A stretch of 64,000 nucleotides of DNA from [Ruminococcus] torques ATCC 27756 (GTDB taxonomy: Bacteria; Bacillota; Clostridia; Lachnospirales; Lachnospiraceae). The DNA lies in NCBI RefSeq assembly GCF_000153925.1, contig NZ_DS264345.1, forward strand, positions 1 to 64,000. The letters run 5' to 3'. Made by a program: the position numbers and the translations under genes. The notes under the pieces were generated by a model. That model worked only from the letters and a program-made list of their open reading frames with translations. It had not been told where the DNA came from and ran no database searches. Below, in pieces: positions 61,619-64,000 of this stretch; position 1 is the stretch's first letter, and each line of letters starts with the position of its first letter.

Positions 61619-62944
61619 ATGAGAATCGCAATGTTGACAAACAATTACAGACCATTTGTAGGAGGAGTGCCGATCTCGGTAGAGCGTCAGGCAGAAGAAT
61701 TGATAAAATTAGGGCATCAGGTAACGGTGTTTGCACCGATGTACGGGGAAACACAAGAAGAAAGAGAGGCAGTTCTGGCAGCCGATGTTTCTGCTCCCGA
61801 GCAGGTTGTACGCTACGGAACGCAGAAACGTAAGATGGATAATGGGATGGTATATCCGAGTTTTTATCCGTCTGAGATCATGGAAGCATTTGAAAGAGAC
61901 GAATTTGACTGTATCCATGTACATCATCCGATGTTCGTAGGACCGTGCGCTCTCTATCTGAAACGAAAATACAGACTGCCGCTTATCTATACATATCATA
62001 CGAGATATGAAGATTATCTGCACTATATACCGGGACTGCGAGTTGATGAGAAGAGCTTTGTATTAAAAAAGAAGGCGATCGGACTGATCAGGACAAAGAT
62101 CATACCAACTTATATGAGCTGGTTTGCAAATCAGTGCGATCTCGTACTTGCTCCGTCGGCAGGAATGCAGAAGATATTGTGGGAATATGGTATGAGAAGC
62201 AGATCCGCCGTATTTCCGACCGGACTTGAAAAGTCGTTTTTTGCGATGGATGAGCAGAAGGCAAAAGAGATCAGGAAGACGTATAAGGGAGATAAAAAAC
62301 ATTTATTTGTCACTGTATCCAGACTTGAGAAAGAGAAAAATTATGAATTTATCCTTCGGGGAATCGCGAAGATCAAAGAAGAAGCCGGGGATGACTTTCA
62401 TGTGATGATACTTGGAGACGGAAGTCAGAAGGGAGAATTAAAAACGAAAGCCGCTCTTTTAGGGATCGGAAATCTTGTGACTTTTGTAGGAAACGTGAAG
62501 AATGAAGATGTAAAACATTATGTACATGCGGCAGATCTGTTTTTATTTGCATCAAAATCAGAGACACAGGGAATCGTTCTGGCAGAAGCGATGGCAGCAG
62601 GAACTCCGGTAGTTGCGGTTCACGCGGTCGGATCGGACGATATTGTCAAAGACGGAGTAAACGGATTTTTGACAGAAGAAGAGGAAAGCAGGTGGGCGGA
62701 GAAAGTCATCGAAGCAGCACAGCCGGAGAACCGGTTTAAAATGAAAAAAGCGGCTTTGAAAGAAGCACAAAATTATCGTTCCGACACACTTGCCTTATAT
62801 GAAGAGATGCTCTACAATCAATGTATCTGCGGAAAAGCAATGGATCGGCAAAAAGACGGAAAAGGAGAATATTCTTATGAAAACGGAGAAGCTCACGGAG
62901 AAGGCGCTGCGATGGCTGTTCACAAAATATCTCACATTGCTTGA
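61619..62944 (+). CDS. GT4-family glycosyltransferase
   Basis: 441 residues from the ATG at 61619 with AAGGGGG upstream. The N-terminal domain (RIAMLTNNYRPFVGGVPISVE, HVHHPMFVGP) is followed by the C-terminal nucleotide-sugar domain with VSRLEKEKNYEFILR, the E-x7-E motif SETQGIVLAEAMAAGTPVVA (near 320-340). Similar proteins glycosylate diacylglycerol or make surface glycans. The last ~22 residues (after GKGEYS) overlap the next gene out of frame and look like run-on, so the ancestral stop may have been lost. Confidence 0.88.
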   Translation: MRIAMLTNNYRPFVGGVPISVERQAEELIKLGHQVTVFAPMYGETQEEREAVLAADVSAPEQVVRYGTQKRKMDNGMVYPSFYPSEIMEAFERDEFDCIHVHHPMFVGPCALYLKRKYRLPLIYTYHTRYEDYLHYIPGLRVDEKSFVLKKKAIGLIRTKIIPTYMSWFANQCDLVLAPSAGMQKILWEYGMRSRSAVFPTGLEKSFFAMDEQKAKEIRKTYKGDKKHLFVTVSRLEKEKNYEFILRGIAKIKEEAGDDFHVMILGDGSQKGELKTKAALLGIGNLVTFVGNVKNEDVKHYVHAADLFLFASKSETQGIVLAEAMAAGTPVVAVHAVGSDDIVKDGVNGFLTEEEESRWAEKVIEAAQPENRFKMKKAALKEAQNYRSDTLALYEEMLYNQCICGKAMDRQKDGKGEYSYENGEAHGEGAAMAVHKISHIA

Positions 62945-63509
62945 AAAGACAGTAAAAATAAACTGGCATGAAGAAAATGAATACGGTGAAAGTCAGATAT
63001 TCGGATTTTGGCATGAGGACAGCTTTTTTATGAATCTCGTGCTTGAGCGTCTGGCGGATAAGACAACACCTGTAGATGTGATTGTTACAGCCGATACACG
63101 GGGAAATTATATTGAACATATGATAAAGCGATGCGGCGGAAACGCGCTTCGCGTTCCTGACGGGTATAAGGCGTTCGGGGCGTTAAAAAACATCGTCCGC
63201 GATTCTTATGAGAAGGCACATTCGATCGCCGTTGCGTTAGACGGACCGCTCGGTCCGCGGCACGAGCCGAAAAAACTGGCATTTTACTTGTCGGAACATG
63301 CAGAAGAAGCATTTGTAGGCATCAGCCTTTCTTATTCTTCATGTATCAGGCTGACTCGCAGATGGGATAAATATGTAATTCCGCTTCCGTTTACAACAGT
63401 GGACGTTGCGGTAAAAGATTATGGGATCGTTCAGAAGAAGGCGATTCCGAATCTTCCGGTCAATGCAGATGCAGCGTCGGAAGAAATATATGTTGCGCAG
63501 ACAATATAA
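62877..63509 (+). CDS. DUF374 / lysophospholipid acyltransferase-like protein
   Basis: 210 residues from the ATG at 62877, with AAAAGGAG upstream, inside the 3' end of the GT4 gene (68-base overlap). FGFWHEDSFF carries the HxxxD-like acyltransferase motif (here H-E-D), and VALDGPLGPRHEPKK matches the second DUF374 block. Such proteins are related to lipid A and phospholipid acyltransferases; a role with the upstream glycosyltransferase in membrane glycolipid synthesis is an inference. No signal peptide is evident. Confidence 0.8.
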   Translation: MKTEKLTEKALRWLFTKYLTLLEKTVKINWHEENEYGESQIFGFWHEDSFFMNLVLERLADKTTPVDVIVTADTRGNYIEHMIKRCGGNALRVPDGYKAFGALKNIVRDSYEKAHSIAVALDGPLGPRHEPKKLAFYLSEHAEEAFVGISLSYSSCIRLTRRWDKYVIPLPFTTVDVAVKDYGIVQKKAIPNLPVNADAASEEIYVAQTI

Positions 63510-63583
63510 ACATTTCTCTTTTGCAAAAAGAAGAGATAGGATAAAAAATACGGGGAATGACGGAAAAGGAGAGGGCATAAGCA

Positions 63584-64000
63584 ATGGAAATCAATCATGT
63601 TTTGATCGTAGAGGATGATAAGGAAATCAGGGAAGGCGTACAGATCTATCTGCAAAGTCAGGGGTATGTCGTATTTCAGGCAGCAGATGGAATTGAAGGT
63701 TTAGAAATACTTGAAAAAGAGGAGATCCATCTGGCGATCATAGATATTATGATGCCGCGTATGGACGGGATACGCATGACGATGAAACTAAGGGAGAAAT
63801 ACGATTTTCCGGTTATCATGTTATCTGCCAAATCCGAGGAGGTCGATAAGATCACAGGTCTTAATATCGGGGCGGATGATTATGTGACGAAACCGTTTAC
63901 TCCGATGGAACTGATGGCGCGAGTGAATTCCCAGTTACGAAGATACCGGAAGTTTCTTGAAAAATTAGCACCTCAGGAAAATACGCATGTGATCGGCGGG
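63584..64000 (+). CDS. OmpR/PhoB-type response regulator, 5' part only
   Basis: The first 139 codons before the window ends. The receiver domain is complete: acidic pocket VEDD (about 9-12), phosphorylation site aspartate in LAIIDIMMPRMDG, the switch residues in VIMLSAKSEEVDK, and the lysine in YVTKPFTPMELMARV. A linker begins and the DNA-binding domain is presumably outside the window. The ATG at 63584 is preceded by AAAAGGAGAGG. A sensor kinase is expected downstream. Confidence 0.92.
   Translation, partial: MEINHVLIVEDDKEIREGVQIYLQSQGYVVFQAADGIEGLEILEKEEIHLAIIDIMMPRMDGIRMTMKLREKYDFPVIMLSAKSEEVDKITGLNIGADDYVTKPFTPMELMARVNSQLRRYRKFLEKLAPQENTHVIGG

Overview
The window looks like a chromosome segment of a spore-forming, anaerobic Gram-positive gut bacterium of the Lachnospiraceae type (Clostridia). 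The basis is strong AGGAGG-type ribosome binding sites, moderate GC, AddAB recombination, a catabolic-type PyrK/PyrD(1B) pair, a small acid-soluble spore protein, a CIRCE-controlled clpB, bacteriohemerythrin and a PucR-ftsEX-M23-Ctp cluster. The species cannot be named from sequence alone. No rRNA, tRNA or CRISPR array was seen.

Layout. 1-760: the end of an IS30-family element, cut by the window edge and carrying several one-base T losses. 0.8-5.4 kb: secG-rnr-smpB (secretion, RNA decay, ribosome rescue), a NudC-type Nudix hydrolase and bacteriohemerythrin. 5.4-8.3 kb: the most unusual gene, a TetM-like ribosome GTPase fused to a YacP/Rae1-type NYN nuclease. Its normal start appears to lie in another frame, across an A_AAA_AAC heptamer. 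8.3-10.3 kb: an ECF S-component and two small membrane proteins (CD225, DUF2752). 10.6-13.4 kb: pyrF-pyrK-pyrD. 13.5-14.6 kb: an SdpR/SdpI-type autorepressor and immunity-like pair with a clear palindromic operator. 14.8-18.6 kb: an aminotransferase, small membrane proteins, a VOC protein and a YeiH-type transporter. 18.68-20.35 kb: a complete IS30 element that, with a short structured repeat, separates the YeiH gene from a divergent LysR gene.

21.7-28.9 kb: a minimal two-gene SufC-SufB/D module, glycerol kinase, an NhaC antiporter with a C39-like protein, a frameshifted small secreted protein and asparagine synthetase A. 28.9-29.7 kb: a gene-free stretch with a textbook promoter followed by structured sequence, probably a non-coding RNA. 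30-35 kb: a PHP protein, a PqqD-like pair, an OPT transporter, a Crp/Fnr regulator and thioredoxin. 35.2-42.5 kb: addB-addA and DUF1294. 42.5-45 kb: a second copy of the structured repeat, MerR/TipAL and PadR regulators with readable operators, a spore protein and a WecG/TagA-like protein. 45.2-50.6 kb: a PucR-like regulator, ftsE-ftsX, an EnvC-like M23 protein and a C-terminal protease, which form the expected cell-wall hydrolysis module.

50.8-56.6 kb is accessory in character: an iron-sulfur membrane-protein remnant, a split LysO-type exporter, an orphan type III restriction (Res) helicase whose nuclease motif looks degraded, and an A/T-rich XRE-TraX pair. 56.9-64 kb returns to core genes: clpB, dinB, a DedA gene whose ribosome binding site lies inside a terminator-like hairpin, a GT4 glycosyltransferase, a DUF374 acyltransferase-like protein and the start of an OmpR-type response regulator. 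Three dispersed features recur: two IS30 copies, two copies of a ~165 bp structured repeat, and three copies of a ~50 bp repeat, one of them in-frame inside the GTPase-NYN gene.
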